Origin: Tamarix chinensis
Taxonomy: Eukaryota; Streptophyta; Magnoliopsida; Caryophyllales; Tamaricaceae
Assembly (NCBI GenBank): GCA_030549775.1
Contig: CM060175.1
Location: 3,286,564 to 3,350,563, forward strand
Length of the DNA stretch: 64,000 nucleotides
Direction: 5' to 3'
Under the pieces are notes generated by a model, which was not told the origin of the DNA, ran no database searches, and saw only the letters and a list, made by a program, of their open reading frames with translations. Numbering within the stretch: the stretch's first letter is position 1; the number at the start of each line of letters is the position of its first letter. Shown here one piece after another: positions 47,867 to 60,950 of this stretch. A program made the translations under genes and the position numbers.

Positions 47867-48199
47867 GGGCGTGTTTTCTTTCCTCTTCCTAACCCCTCCA
47901 AAACTGATCCTTTAAATCCTTTGAATTAGCAACCAAATGAAGATGAAGATAACCCTACCCCATTAGCAATTGAACATCCTATTCTACCTCATGGTGCTCA
48001 TCCACCACCGCCACCACCCCGATCCCAAGCCAGCTCTTCCTCCTCCTCCACTTTTGTTCCCGAATGGCATCTCCAATTTCAAAATCAGGTGTATTCCCAA
48101 TTGGTAGAGTCTAGATACAATACCAAAATTCCATCCCACCTTAGAACCCTAGCCCCATTACAACCAAATTTAAGACCTTTTGATTCTTATATGATTTAG
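47867..48199 (+). pseudogene. C-terminal extension of env-like gene, cut off by stop codons
   Basis: Continues the env-like frame after TAG (47864-47866), with a second TAG at 47927-47929 and a final TAG at 48197-48199. The remaining codons give an acidic then Pro-rich (HPPPPPPRSQ) and Ser-rich tail followed by EWHLQFQNQVYSQL. The frame is preserved through both stops, supporting one original frame of about 416 codons. The two stops are the only breaks seen. Confidence 0.65.
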
Positions 48200-48642
48200 T
48201 TCTTTTAGTGGTGGCGAATTGAGAATAATGGCAAACATATGGGTGATCATTATCATTTGGAGAGAATTTGAGAGTAAACACATCTTACCCTTTACACTAA
48301 AGAGTGAGCGTTCCCACATTCCGAAAGTAAGAATTTACCAAATTGAATTTCATTAGTCTTGATCTAATTTGCATGATGAGATACTAATTATTATAATTTT
48401 CGTTCTTAAACCGTTTGAGCATTTGATAAGACTGTTTTTAAGGTGATTTAAGATGTGATCCAAAAATATTTCTATCAGTGATATTTCATGATTTACAAGT
48501 ATTTTTCAGTCCCGGTCCGAGTTAAACTTCTTACATGAATAATTCCAATCTAATAAATCTTGTATTCCATGATCTGTTTCTCTTACGTTTCTTGATGTAT
48601 TCATTGCATGTTATGATATTGCTTGAGGACAAGCAATAATTC

Positions 48643-48657
48643 AAGTATGGGGGTATT
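48643..48657 (+). other. Polypurine tract of Athila-like element
   Basis: AAGTATGGGGGTATT lies directly before the 3' LTR start TGATAGATGAG. The preceding TTGAGGACAAGCAA phrase is typical of Athila/Tat 3' ends. Confidence 0.85.
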
Positions 48658-50189
48658 TGATAGATGAGATTTATTGATTATTTTCATGTCTAAAAATATC
48701 ATTTATCCCTCATAATTTCTACTAGATTTAATCTTTTCGTCGAGTTTTCCTCCTTTGAATAAGTGTTACAGGAAAGAAAAGAATTGAAGAAATTCAAGGA
48801 GAAAGCAATGAGAAGAAGAAATCAAGTAGAAAACACATCAAGAAATGACGAATCAAGGAGAGCAAAGTTGGAAAAGAAACAAATATATCAAGAGAAGTGA
48901 AGCTCAAACTTTCAAAGGAATTGAGTGGAAGAGAAGAAAACACGGGGGTCCCGTGTTTCCATAACACGGACCGTGTTATTAGTCCCGAATGGCGGTCGGT
49001 AAAGCTTTGTCAGCAGAACGGTTGGAAGAAAACACGGGGGTCCCGTGTTTCATAAACACGGACCGTGTTTTCAATTAAAAATGTATAACTGCCACGCAAC
49101 TTGTTTCTGATAAAAAATGGGATATAAAACAGAGTTCGGGATATCGAGAAAAAGGGATCGAATGTATTTTTCCTCCTTTATTCCTTTAGAACATACATGT
49201 AATGCACAATTCCAATCTTTGATCTTCTTGAATTCTATTGATGATTTGACATTCTACACTTCAATTGATAAGTTTCTCTATTCCTTTGTTAATTTCTGTA
49301 TTTCCATTTTGCAGAATTTAAGTAGTTTTTATGCAATTTTACTTGTGATCCTTTCATTGTTATCTAATTGTTGAAATAATAGAATTTGTGAATGTGTTAT
49401 TGTCATTAATTTTTAATATTTCTGTATAATTGTATGAATTGTGAATATGCAGAAATTTGAGTAAGTAGAACAGGGTAGGATGAATTGAAGATGGAACCAT
49501 AACTTACTTATCATTTCATAATTTAAATGTTTGATTCTACATGATGTTTAATTGAATTAATGGTCTGAATTGAATGATTCCATATCATAGATTAAGATTC
49601 TTGAACTGATTAGATTGATCACCTATTTGGTTTAGAATTTAGTCTTTGCTAAGACAATGAAATTAATCCGTAATTGTTAATTAATTTGTCTATAGTAGCA
49701 AAAAGACCATTAATTCGTGCAATTGCATGATCCGAGCTTTTGTGATTATGATTGTAGTTGGCTACTTCCCGTTCATAATGCTACCATTAATTGAATCTAG
49801 TGTTCGTAACCTAGGTTATTAATTGGATGCAAAAATAAATTGAGAGCATATTCAATTTATTAAGGTCGAGAGGAAGTATAGAAATTATTATTCTGAATTT
49901 CTTAAGTCAACATTAAACTATTTAGAATCATTCTTTTATGTGAATGTATGACATTTTAATTCCATCATCAATTCAATCCTCCCCTAATTGTAAAGTCGTG
50001 GTTAAAGCTTTAGTATAATTGAATTTAGTTAGGAATCAATGAAATTGTACAAACGGGTTTATAACATCAATAGCAAAATTAGTGATTAAAACGTCATTCC
50101 TTGTGGGTTCGACTCCTTCTTGCCATATACTACGTATTTGGGGATTAGGATTTATTTGTTAAATTTGTTGTGCATACGACAGTGCATCA
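48658..50189 (+). repeat. 3' LTR of Athila-like element
   Basis: 1,532 bp, identical to the 5' LTR except at 49074 (A against G at 39059) and 49806 (G against A at 39791). Followed by the target duplication GTAGC at 50190-50194. Confidence 0.95.
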
Positions 50190-50194
50190 GTAGC

Positions 50195-51582
50195 GTGGGT
50201 GATTTCATGAATTTTATGGCTTAATATTAAGATTTGGATATTATGGATTCATTAAACATGAGATATTCATATGTTGATCAATATTCTAGTTATTATTTTA
50301 TTTAAAAGAAGCATGAAATTAGCTATCTTCATGACCACCAACTTTATGAAAATTTTCATGCATGACTACTCTCAATTAGATAAGATTTACAAGTCCTATT
50401 TGATATTAAATTAAAGGTTAATATGTCTACTATATAATGCAACTTTTAGATATAAAAAATGGTATGTATTAAAGAAGTTATATTTGTTTTCCTTAAGCGA
50501 GCAAATCTATCAAAAAAATTTGTTAGTATATTAGGTTCAGGTTTAATCTCATTTTGTAATGAAAGTTGATTTTTGATAAATCTAATCACTCCGTGATGTT
50601 TATTGTAATTTTTAGGATACATTTCATATACAATATGTTGTCATTTATAGCTTATATTATGATTGGTGGAAGTTTTATCAAGTTTGGTTGAATATGTTCA
50701 TGTGTGTCTAGGACCGTATTCAACATGTTCATCACTAGTAATTGAAGATGTACTTGGTATGTTTTTCTTTCTTCTTAATGTTCTAAATGCTAATATTAAC
50801 TTAATCACCTCACTAATAACATAATTAAGGTTAAAGAAAATTAATTATAATTAAATGTAAAAGATCAAATTAGCCTTAAATGTTAAGATTTTGAATATGT
50901 GAACAATAAAAACCAAAACTTCACCATTAAATATGACTTTTATCATTAACTTTGACTTTTCCTATTGACTTTGGTCTAAAATTTAACTTTTCATCTTTTT
51001 TTTGGTGAATAGTGGATTTTTCTTTAAATGGCATGCAACCTTATTTTGCGATTTCACACTCAAATAAATTAACTATTTTTTTCTCAATTAAACCCTAAGT
51101 GGATTTTTGGGGATTAATTCAATGATTTTAAGGTTTTAACCAATACGTTTTTAATGCTTAGCAATGTAAGCTTTACACTCTATGTGCTAAGTGTTATGTG
51201 TTCCTAATTTTTTTGCTAATTTTAAGTACACTAATAAGCATGCTTTTAAATAACGGTGCATGTTGGTCATTAAACATAGAGAACTATCAACATAGTTCAT
51301 AAATCCATTATCATGCTAGTTATTAAACATGAAAGTGTGTGTTGATTGTTAAACATAGAAAACTATTGGCATAATTTAGTATCCTTCTCTACTCGTTAGT
51401 TCCCTAACATTACCCTATGAAAAGTATAATGATCCAACATAAAATTCTTCAAAATATGTTTAAAATTATTTACATATCAAAGATATTGATTTTAGTTTTG
51501 AAAAGGGCATCAAAACTTGGTTAAAATGTGAATTTCAAGCATACCAATCGACTTTTTCAAATTAATCTTCTAGTATGACCAA
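50195..51582. other. Gene-free, LTR-like interval
   Basis: AT-rich. TGCTTAGCAATGTAAGC and ATGTGCTAAGTG near 51150-51190 resemble the stem-loop of the LTR group. It may be the far part of the LTR interrupted by the Athila element. No ends could be fixed. Confidence 0.3.
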
Positions 51583-54500
51583 TGTAACATCCCCATTTTA
51601 CTAAATAAATTTTTTTTCTTTTTTTAAAGCATTAATTAATAAATGACCAGGTGTTACTGCCACACTTAGCATAAGTCTGGCTCCTCGCCTTTCTTACGCT
51701 AAGTGCTAAGGCTAAAATAAATTCTACCAAAGTAATTGAGTGGAAATAGAAATAATACATAATAGAGTTATAAATAAATGTCATAGTAAAATAGTATAAC
51801 CAAAGTACAGCAAGGAACACAAGAGCCCAAAGGAAAACTACTTATAACAAAAACTAGCACCTGAAGGTACAACTTCAGTTTGCCTTAATGCTTAGACCCA
51901 AAGGCCCATTCTAAAAATGGAACCTCTTCAAAAGCACTCCACTTTTTCTACCAGCGCTTATAACCTTCATACCATTTCCTCGTACTAAGTAAATCATAAT
52001 ACCTCGTAGAAGACAGTATACCCACATTCCACATAGCCACACAAAAACTGAATACATAAGCATAAGGCATAAATCATACAAACAAAACTTTCGGAGAAAC
52101 ATATATCATGGTTGTAGTCTCAACTCAACATCAAAACATAACTATCCATTTCTCATCATTTCAAAGTGTAAAGTCATATTCGATTAGTTAAATACATTCC
52201 AATCATAGTGGTAGGGCCCTAAAGCAACTGAAACAACAATCTAAAACAATATCAAGGTAAGGAATAAAGGTGGCTACCAAACCAACAAATCTAACATAAA
52301 CCAAGGTAAGGCATTGAGGCAGCTACCAAACCAAAAATCTATTTCTTTTATTACATAACAAACATTTCCATTTTACTTCCTTACTCGAGAGGGATATAAA
52401 TCAACCCAAGGACACGGCAGTATACCTGGTCATATTGGCGCTCGAGAGTAACACAATACCCTTACCTCAAACCAAGAGACATAACGGTACGCTGGTCATA
52501 TCATGCCCAAAAGCAACACAGTATCATTTCAACCTCAGTTACCTAGTCCTTAAGTATCGATACCCTCAACAGGGCTTGTAGGTCACCTATAAAGAAGAGT
52601 AGGGCCTTAAATTGAGGCACAACAGCACACTAGTGAACCAAAAATGAGGGCTAACACCTCACCTTCAAGGTAGCGACCCTAGAAAGAAACCATTTCCAAC
52701 TTAAGGTATTTCAATTTAAGTATTAATATCTTATGAGGTAATCACATAAGTCACATACAACATAGAAATTTCCATTTTCCATACCTACCCATTTTCCCCT
52801 TTATTTTCAAGTATTTAGATAAACCCTAAGTTCATAGGTTTATGTCAAACCAAGTCAAAGCTAAGGTTAACCTATCAAAAGAATAATTCCATCCTAGCAT
52901 TCATTTTCTTTTGTAAATGATAAATTAGGTTAGAATTACCGAAATACCCTTCAAAACCCTAGCTTCCACATTTTACTCATTTTGCATACCAAACATTATC
53001 ATTATGAGAGATTTATCATGAGTAGGGAACAAGAAATATTTCACATTATTTTTTCATATAAGTAATATTTTCATTTTGATGATTAACTGTATTTTCCACT
53101 TTTCATACATTTAATGGGTAATGCCCACCAAAAACCCTAATTATGCAACTATCACATCCCATATCTTTCATGCAACATACACATACACATTTAAAGCATG
53201 AATTATGATTTAAATAGGAATATTATCATCATAGTACATGTAGGAGCATATCTATAACCCTAGGCCATGCGAAATAGAATTTGTCACAAGCTAAGCTTAA
53301 TCATGAGCATATATATCCATATGAACTATCGTAACCCTACTTCCGTACATGAGCATTCATGAGTCATATACCATGGAATTTGAATCATAACATGATATTA
53401 ATGGAATCCCTAACAAAATATTAGACATGCAGATGTAAAAAAATTGACATATTATGATGCATATAGCTTAATTATCATTAATCAATCATCTCATACTTTC
53501 ATTATATTATTATTTCATCATACATGTTAAACTACCTGAAAAGAATAAACCCTAGCATGATTCTAGGTTTAAAAGTTTCTAGCATTATCACATATAATTT
53601 TCTACCATCCTATGAGTGATTGGATTTACCAAAATCCAAGCTTATACAAAAGAGGTCTTCTATAAAGCTCATTAAGAATACCTAGTAATTTAACATCCAA
53701 ACACATGCATTATTAGCATATAATATTATATAATAATAATATAAAATTACTAAAATAATTTAGGGCTACTAATTGGTGTATTAAGCATGAGTAAAACCAA
53801 GTAAATTCTAGCAATTAAGAGAAGGAAGCTTCAGGGGTATAGTCGAGAAGGAGGGAAGAGCGACGGTGTTGTGTGTCATTGGTGGGGAGGATGCCATGGT
53901 AAAAAAGACCGGTATAAGGAGGGGAGAAATGGCGGTAAAGTGTAGAAAATGGAGAAGAAGAGGTATAGAAAAGGTTGAAGAAGGGAGGGGAATTTTGTTT
54001 TAAATGGGTGCAAGTAGAAGAGGGGAACTTCAACTAAAATAGCCAAAGGTGGGTATGTTGTGCTTCGGTGGGTTAAGGTGCAAGTTAGGGGGTGGCTATG
54101 GTAGGAATTTCCAAAGGTGGATGGGGAGGAACGATAGTAATAGACAGTGGTGGTGTGGTTGTTTTGGTGGGTAGAGCCAAAGGCAGAAGAAAAGGGTGAA
54201 GGTGGTGACAAAGCGGAGGTTGTGGGGGTTTTGCGCGTGGTTGATGGAGCAACTACATCATGGATGGCTAGTGTAGGGTATGGGGCTTCAATGTAGGTGG
54301 ACAGTGGAAAGGTAGGGAGGTAGGTGAGGGTTGGTGTTATAGCAAATAAAAATGGTGAATGGAAAGGAGCAGTGATGGGAAGAAAGGAAGAGTTTAGTAT
54401 GTGAGGATAGGGTTTTATAGAATGGTTGATGGCATTTAGCTCAACCTAGGACAGTATAAGAAGTGTATAAGCTAAGTTTACATGTAGTAAAATGAGGAGC

Positions 54501-54887
54501 AAAACCAAGAAAGCAAAACAAGGGGGAGAGGTGAGGTATGGCATAAAGGTTCACAGGTAATGTGTAGGGGTAAGGAGGGTAGGGTGATGGTCAAGGCAAA
54601 TTCTAGCATAGGTCAGGGATAGATAACGGTAAAATATCTAATAGAATTTAATTACCTGGCTAGGTTTATTTGATGAAATAGATACTAGTTATGACCTAAC
54701 CTAGGTTTAGAAATTATAACGCACTCTCTAGTATATTTTAACCTAATTAAATTTTATAACTAAAAAATCAAAATAATATTACACATATTAACAAATATAA
54801 TTATTTTACAGTATCCTAAACTAATTCTTATAACTAATACACATAATTATCGATTATACTTAAGGTTTCTATAAATGGGGCATTACA
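51583..54887 (-). mobile_element. Minus-strand solo LTR, about 3.3 kb
   Basis: Edges TGTAACATCCCC and GGGGCATTACA match this LTR group. Near the left end a stem-loop (51663-51705) sits in the same place as in the other LTRs but with different arm bases. A tandem zone (52380-52560, GGTCATAT-type phrases) and a G/A-rich block (53820-54600) complete the shared architecture. The flanks ACCAA (51578-51582) and ACTAG (54888-54892) match at only three of five positions, so the target duplication is not secure. No coding capacity. Confidence 0.6.
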
Positions 54888-57089
54888 ACTAGAAACTGAT
54901 ATTTTAATATCTAGGATAACTAGTCAACTAGTTGCCCAAATCAATTGACTAGTTATATTGCGATTTTAGATCATTTTCTATTTTGGGCTTCAACTTACTT
55001 TCTAATATTTATGAAAACTCTTACTTATACTTTCATTCAACATCTTGGTCCTGACTCACGTAGTCTTTCATTTTAAATAATTAGTATCTTTTTATTTATA
55101 CTTTAACTCTTAATTATATTTTCATTCACATTGAGTATGGGACTCCATTATTTTTAATCTGGTAGAACAGACTGAAGCACCTCTCAAAGACAACACACCT
55201 GAGCCACTATTATTATCTAGCGGAATGGAGCTATATATATACTTTGGCTCGACTCATATGATCTTTCACTTTAAATGATTAGTACCTTATTCAGAGTTGA
55301 TTGTATATTATCATGTCTAACTCATATAAAAGCACAAGACATACAACTAAACCACATAAGTACTACCACGTAATTATCCTCAGATGGTCATAATACCCTC
55401 AAGGTAGTCAAGACAAGTATTTTCTCCCAAAGCCTTATAAAAATCAAAAACATATAAATTTGCAATCATTATCCAAAGTACATATCCTCAATTTTCCATA
55501 AATATCTTGTATCCAACATTACACCCAAATACTTACTTACAAAATTTCATTACTCTCAAGGATATCATTTCATAGCATTTTCATAATTAAATTATTCAAT
55601 ACAACATATTTAACACAAAAGCATATACAAAAATACAAGTATCACATAAATCCCTAGCTATGACATGTATCCTTACTAATAAGGATACCAAGCTCTATGC
55701 ACGTAAATCTTATACCTCCTATAAGATCATTGGAAGATCACTAGAGTCAAAATGGAAGCTTGAATTATATGAAAGTGTAGAAGAATGTGTGGTGGAGCTA
55801 TGGTTAAATTTTGGTGGTGTTTGGACAAGATTTTGTGTGAAAATAGGGTTACACGGCAAAAAAGAAAGTTATACAACCAGAAGGTGTAGGAGTTGCACAA
55901 TTGTGCAGCAATAGTGCACAATATGTTGAGGGAAGAAAAGATGCACAACCAAGCAATGCAAGAATTACATAGCTATGCAGCATTAGCCTGAGAGAAAACG
56001 AAACACATGGCTAGACGGTGGAAGAATTACATGGCTGTGCAGCAAGGAATTTGAGCATTATATGGCCATGCAGCAAGTGATGCACTAGTCGTGCACTCTG
56101 CAATGTTGTCACAAACAAGGTGAAGGAGAAGGGAAAAGAGGTAGTGGTCGGCGACAATGGCTGGTGATGGCAAAGAGGAAGGTTAGGGAAAACTTAGTGG
56201 TTAGTCCACCAAGCAAAGGGCAACTAGTGGTGCTCGGTGGTTGCTTGGATGGTTCAAAAACTAAAAATAGGAAAGGAGGAAGAAGAAGGAGAAAGGAGAA
56301 GGAAGAAGAAAAGATGGTCGGGGAGCTAAGGGATGACAATTAAATGGAGAGATGGAGGGGTATATATACTAGTATGGTGGCATACCAAGGAGGAGAATGG
56401 TAGAGGAGTGATGATGAAAATGATGATAATTGGTCTAGAAGAAGAAAAGAAAAAGGCTAGGGGTGATGATGATGGTTGAAATCGATGGAGATCAAGTAAA
56501 GGAACGAGGGGTGATGATGATGATGATAATGGCACACAAAGGAGACATGCATGGGAGAGGAAAGTAGGGAGTGTGATGGTGATGGTGGCTGACGGTTGAA
56601 ATAGAGCAGCAAGAGGAAGAAGAAGAAAGAAGAAGAGTGACAGGGGATTGATGGTGGTGTGCAAAGGAAGAGAAGAAGAAGAAGAAGGCAAGTAAGAGGG
56701 ATGGCAGGGATGGTGCATGTGGGAGACAAGATGACGAAGGTGGTGCAAAGGAAGCCAAAACTATCATGCCACAAAATTGGTGCAAGAGAAGAAGGGAAAA
56801 GAAAAGAAAAAAGGAAGGAAGAAAAGAAAAGGAAAAGAGAGAAGGGTTAAGGGATTAGGATTAGATTAGATAATTTAGGATTAGCCAAATAATTTGGATT
56901 CGTGGAAATTCTAGCCGATTTTGATTTTGGTTTATAAATTACGGTTTATCCTAATCAAGATTTCAGTTTTGGTTAAAGTTTCGGTATTAAGAAATTTATT
57001 TAAGACTAAAATAAGATTTATTGATATTAGAATCATATTAGGGTGCTAATAATGTGGGATTAGGCTAAGAAAATTTTTCGGATATGACA
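54888..57089 (-). mobile_element. Probable partial minus-strand LTR
   Basis: The right edge GATATGACA resembles GGATATTACA of the other LTRs with one change. Inside are a CACTATTATTATCTAGCGG phrase (about 55205), a CTTTCACTTTAAATGATTAG phrase shared with the other LTRs, and a purine-rich block with GAT and GAA runs (56100-56850) like their promoter block. The left edge is not resolved. Long open frames on either strand in the purine-rich block have no domain. Confidence 0.4.
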
Positions 57090-58096
57090 CCAGTCGACAA
57101 TTCATAGACCAATTGATTAGTTCTACCAAATCAGTCAATGGGCTTAAGTAGATAGTAAGTCAAAAGTCTCTACGAGCTTACCAATCAATAGGTTGGGTCA
57201 ACTAGTCGATTGTCCTAGGAACCAATCGATTGGTTTGACCTAATATTCAATTGATTTACCCTGCACCAGCATCAAACTATTAATTTCATGTAGATTCATA
57301 ATTATAAATCATCCTTAATCACATTTGAACATGTGTCAACATAGCCTATCACATTTTTAATAGAAATAACTTACATATTTCAACATTGATTCTTCAAATC
57401 CTATTTTTATCAATTTTCATGATTTTTGCTCAAAGTATATAATTTACCCATCCAAGTCACTTATTCAAGCTATATGCATTCATGCCAACATAAAAAATTA
57501 ACTTAAATGAACATATATTATGTAGGAATACTCATAAATCATTTTAGAAGGAAGAATCACATACTTGATTCAGGCAACCCCCCCTTAAATTAGAAATTCT
57601 AATCTATGAAAACCTCAACTTTTAAAACCTTAAAAAAATAAATCTTTAACTTAGGATTTCGCACAAAACCTTATAAATTTGTTAGCTTAAAATAGAAGGG
57701 AAAGAAGGAACATACCGATTTAAGTTAAAATAGGAAATGCTCATCTGAACCTCTCAATCTTTTTCCCAAATCAAACTCTTCCTTGATTAAAAATTAAAAC
57801 AAGAGAGAGCTAGAGACAGGATAAAAAAAGTGCAAGGAAATCGATCACAAGGCTTAAAGTGCAGAAAGAGGGAAGGTAAATATACAGACTTAAAGATTTC
57901 AGTGGCTAAAAGAAATGTGCATAAAAAGGATGACTATGACTATTTATAGCCAACCATCCATGAGGAATAAGAGGGGATTCAGGAACAATTTAAAAACCCT
58001 AGAAATTCCTACTTGAATTTGAACTAAATGGATGGATTTTGTCCAAGATATGTTAACTTGTTCTCTAGAGCTCAAATGGTGTTTCTGGAGAATATA
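57090..58096 (-). mobile_element. Fragment of an LTR of the 293-3832 type
   Basis: Parallels 2240-3210 of the left solo LTR, for example AGTCTCTACGAGCTTACCAATC / AGGTTGGGTCAACTAGTCGA against the similar stretch at 2275-2325, and TTTTGTCCAAGATATG against TTTATCCAAGATATGG. Interrupted at 58097 by the next LTR. It probably resumes at 60952. Confidence 0.55.
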
Positions 58097-58784
58097 TGTA
58101 ACACCCCCAAAATTCACTACTGAAAAATTTCCTTTTATCACAAGAAATAGTGGAAGCAAAATATAAAACAATGAATTTCGGGAATATTACCGCCACACTT
58201 AGTACCAGTCTGGTTTACTCATACCGTTCGAGTACCAAGTGCCAAGGCTAAAGAGCAAAATATTGATTGCGAGAAATTCCAACCATTTTTAAATCAGAGT
58301 AGCACATGTAAACATTTTATAAGAACAAATTCCACTAATGGTGGTTACAAGAATAAAATTACATTTAAACCATATATTAGAAGAGGAAGAATGAAATCCT
58401 AAAGGCCGGATAATCCTTACGCTCTTTCCTATTGCCCACTTGAATAGCACCTAAAAAGACCTGCAAGGGACACTACCCATTAAATAGCAGGCACCCCACA
58501 AAGGGAACCCTTCAGTACTATGTTACTGAGTAACCCTTTAAAACACACTTAAAAGTAGGCCTGCAATGTAACACATGATACAAAGCTACATACATATATA
58601 AAAAGATGTGTATATATAACATTCACATAATTAACATTCACATCAAATATCAATAGGTCGTAATAAACAATCGATACTTTCGGGCCTTAAGCCATGTTAT
58701 AGTGCAAAATCAATACATTCGGGCCTTAAGCCATTAGTCCATCATTATTCAATCAATCTCATATTTTATATCCATGTGAGTGCG

Positions 58785-59225
58785 GGAACCCCACTATTAT
58801 ACCCCGTGGATCGGTCACTTATATGGCAGAACGCACCTAACCACTATTATATGCCGGTGGATTGGTCTCCAAGGCAAAACACTCCTGGCCACTATTATTC
58901 GCCATTGGACCGGTCTAGCCGCGACTCACATGGTGTTCCACTATAAGTGATTAGTATTTTTCCATAACTTTATTCACATCCATGGTTGATTTTATTGAGC
59001 TCAGGACCCCCACCATTATTGTTGGTGGATCGGAATATATATCAACATCATCCAGGGCAACATGCTCCTGGGCCACTATTATATCCGGTGGATCGGTACA
59101 CATAATCACTTGCTAGGGTAACACGCTCCTAGGCCACTATTATATCTGGTGGATCGCTACTCATAATTACTTGCCAGGGCAACACGCTCCTGGGCCACTA
59201 TTGTAATCGGTGGATTGGTACTCAA
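58785..59225. repeat. Tandem array with CCACTATTAT / CGGTGGATCGG units
   Basis: Six or seven degenerate units of about 60-70 bp, with CCACTATTATATCCGGTGGATCGG-type cores and CAGGGCAACACGCTCCTGGG linkers. Homologous to 27650-27890. Confidence 0.75.
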
Positions 59226-59934
59226 TATCATAAGTCAACTGGGCTCGGCTCATTAATCTTTCACTTTCATTATTAGGATTTTCCCTTTCTTTAATTAGCA
59301 CAATAATTCCTTTTATTTGCCTTGGACGGGAGATCAAGAACCCGAGACGCAAAGGTACACCAGCCATACTGGTGCATATAAGCTACTCAGCACCCTTCAA
59401 CCATGAACCTAGGGACACAAAGGTACCCTGGTCGTACTGGTGCATAAAGCTACTTAGTACCCTACCTACAAGGACACCTAATTCATAAGTATGTACACCC
59501 CCTAGCTAGGTCCGTAGAGCTAGATAGAGTAAGATATAGGGCCTAGTTGGGGCACAAAGGCACACCAGCAAATACCAGAATAATCGTGGGCTAAACCACA
59601 TCTTTAGGGTAGCGACCCCTAAAGAGTCACCATTCCCGATCTCGAGGTCTTTTACTTTAAGTATTAGTGTCTTAATTAAAGTGATCATGAAAAGCACAAT
59701 AATCAGATACTTATTCACTTTCAATCATTCTAATATCGTTAGTCATTTCTTATTCAGACAATTATCCAAGATAACACAAAGAAATCATTAAGGCCATCGT
59801 AATCTCATATAATTCTGAATTAGGATTCATTTTCATAATATTTACTAATTATGAAATACTCTTACCTTGCTAATCAGCGTTATTTGAGTCATATTATAAA
59901 ATTCCACAATCACAACGACATGTTAGGTACAAAT

Positions 59935-60950
59935 TACTCATTTACCCCTTACTTATATAATTCCTAAGTCATTACTTGGCAAATTACCATATTACTCTTA
60001 AGGTTGCATAATTATCAAATTACCCTTTGCTCGGTTTATGTTACTAAGTTATCTCCTACACTTTTTAGATCACCATTCACCCTTCATAATTGTTAACTTA
60101 ACATATTTCCCTTTTTGATTAGTTAGATTACCAAATTGCCCTTCTCCTTTATTATAATTAGTAAATTGCCCTTGAGTTGGATCCTTTATTATAATTAGTA
60201 AATTGCCCTTGAGTTGGATAAATTACCAAATTACCCTCCTTCATTATCATGATTACTATTTTGCCCCTTTAGTTGGTTAAATAATTACCAAATTACCCTT
60301 TAGTAGGTTAAATTACCAAATTGTCTATTTAGTTGGATAAATTACCAAATTGTCCTTCTCCTTTATCATAATTACCATTTTACCCCTCTCAATTATTATA
60401 ATTCCCATTTTACCCTTTCAATTATTATAAATCCCAAATTACCCTTATTCATAATTACAATTATTAATTTACCCTTCTTCATAGTTATAATTACCAAATT
60501 ACCCTTCTCCATATTTATAATTATTAATTTACCCTTCTCCATTCTTATAATTACTATACTGCCCTTCTCCATTATTAAAATTACCATAATGCCCTTTTAT
60601 TAGTTAATTTACCAAATTACCCTTCTATATTATCATAATTATCCAATTACCCTTTTATAATCATAATTTAATTACCAATTTATCCTTCGTCGTTATCATT
60701 ATTACCCAGTTACCCTTTACTCCCAAGTGTGCCATAAATATCCTTTTAATTTACAAAATTACCCTTCTACCACTTACTTCCAAATTACCATAATATCCTT
60801 TTATTTACAAAATTACCACAATACCCTTCTACTTATAAAATTACCATAACACCCCTTTTACTTTACAAATTACTATTTTACCCTTTTACATCAAAATTTA
60901 CCATTTTGCCCTTCTTTTCCAAAATTACCATATTACCCCTTTACTTCCAA
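59935..60950. repeat. Degenerate array of AATTACCAAATTRCCCTT-type units (second copy)
   Basis: About 1 kb, homologous to 28545-29690. An internal 46-bp direct duplication is visible: CCTTTATTATAATTAGTAAA with its following bases occurs at about 60146 and again at about 60184. Confidence 0.85.

Larger units (their letters stand above)
38643..50189 (+). mobile_element. Full-length Athila-like Ty3/gypsy retrotransposon with env-like gene
   Basis: 11,547 bp, bounded by two 1,532-bp LTRs (TG...CA) and flanked by GTAGC on both sides (38638-38642 and 50190-50194). Order: 5' LTR, primer binding site, gag, pol (protease, reverse transcriptase, RNase H, integrase), palindrome array, leader exon and intron, env-like ORF, polypurine tract, 3' LTR. 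This order, the tRNA-Asp-type primer site and the ORF1/env-like gene after pol are the hallmarks of the Athila lineage. The LTRs differ at only two sites, so insertion is recent, yet four in-frame stops break the coding regions. It is therefore probably defective unless its stops are read through or its proteins are supplied by relatives. Confidence 0.95.

Noticed and set aside
56326..56785. Overlapping frames of 97-140 codons on the minus strand
   Set aside because: Ser/Leu/His-rich translation of GAT/GAA-rich DNA in an LTR purine block, overlapping in three frames, with no domain.
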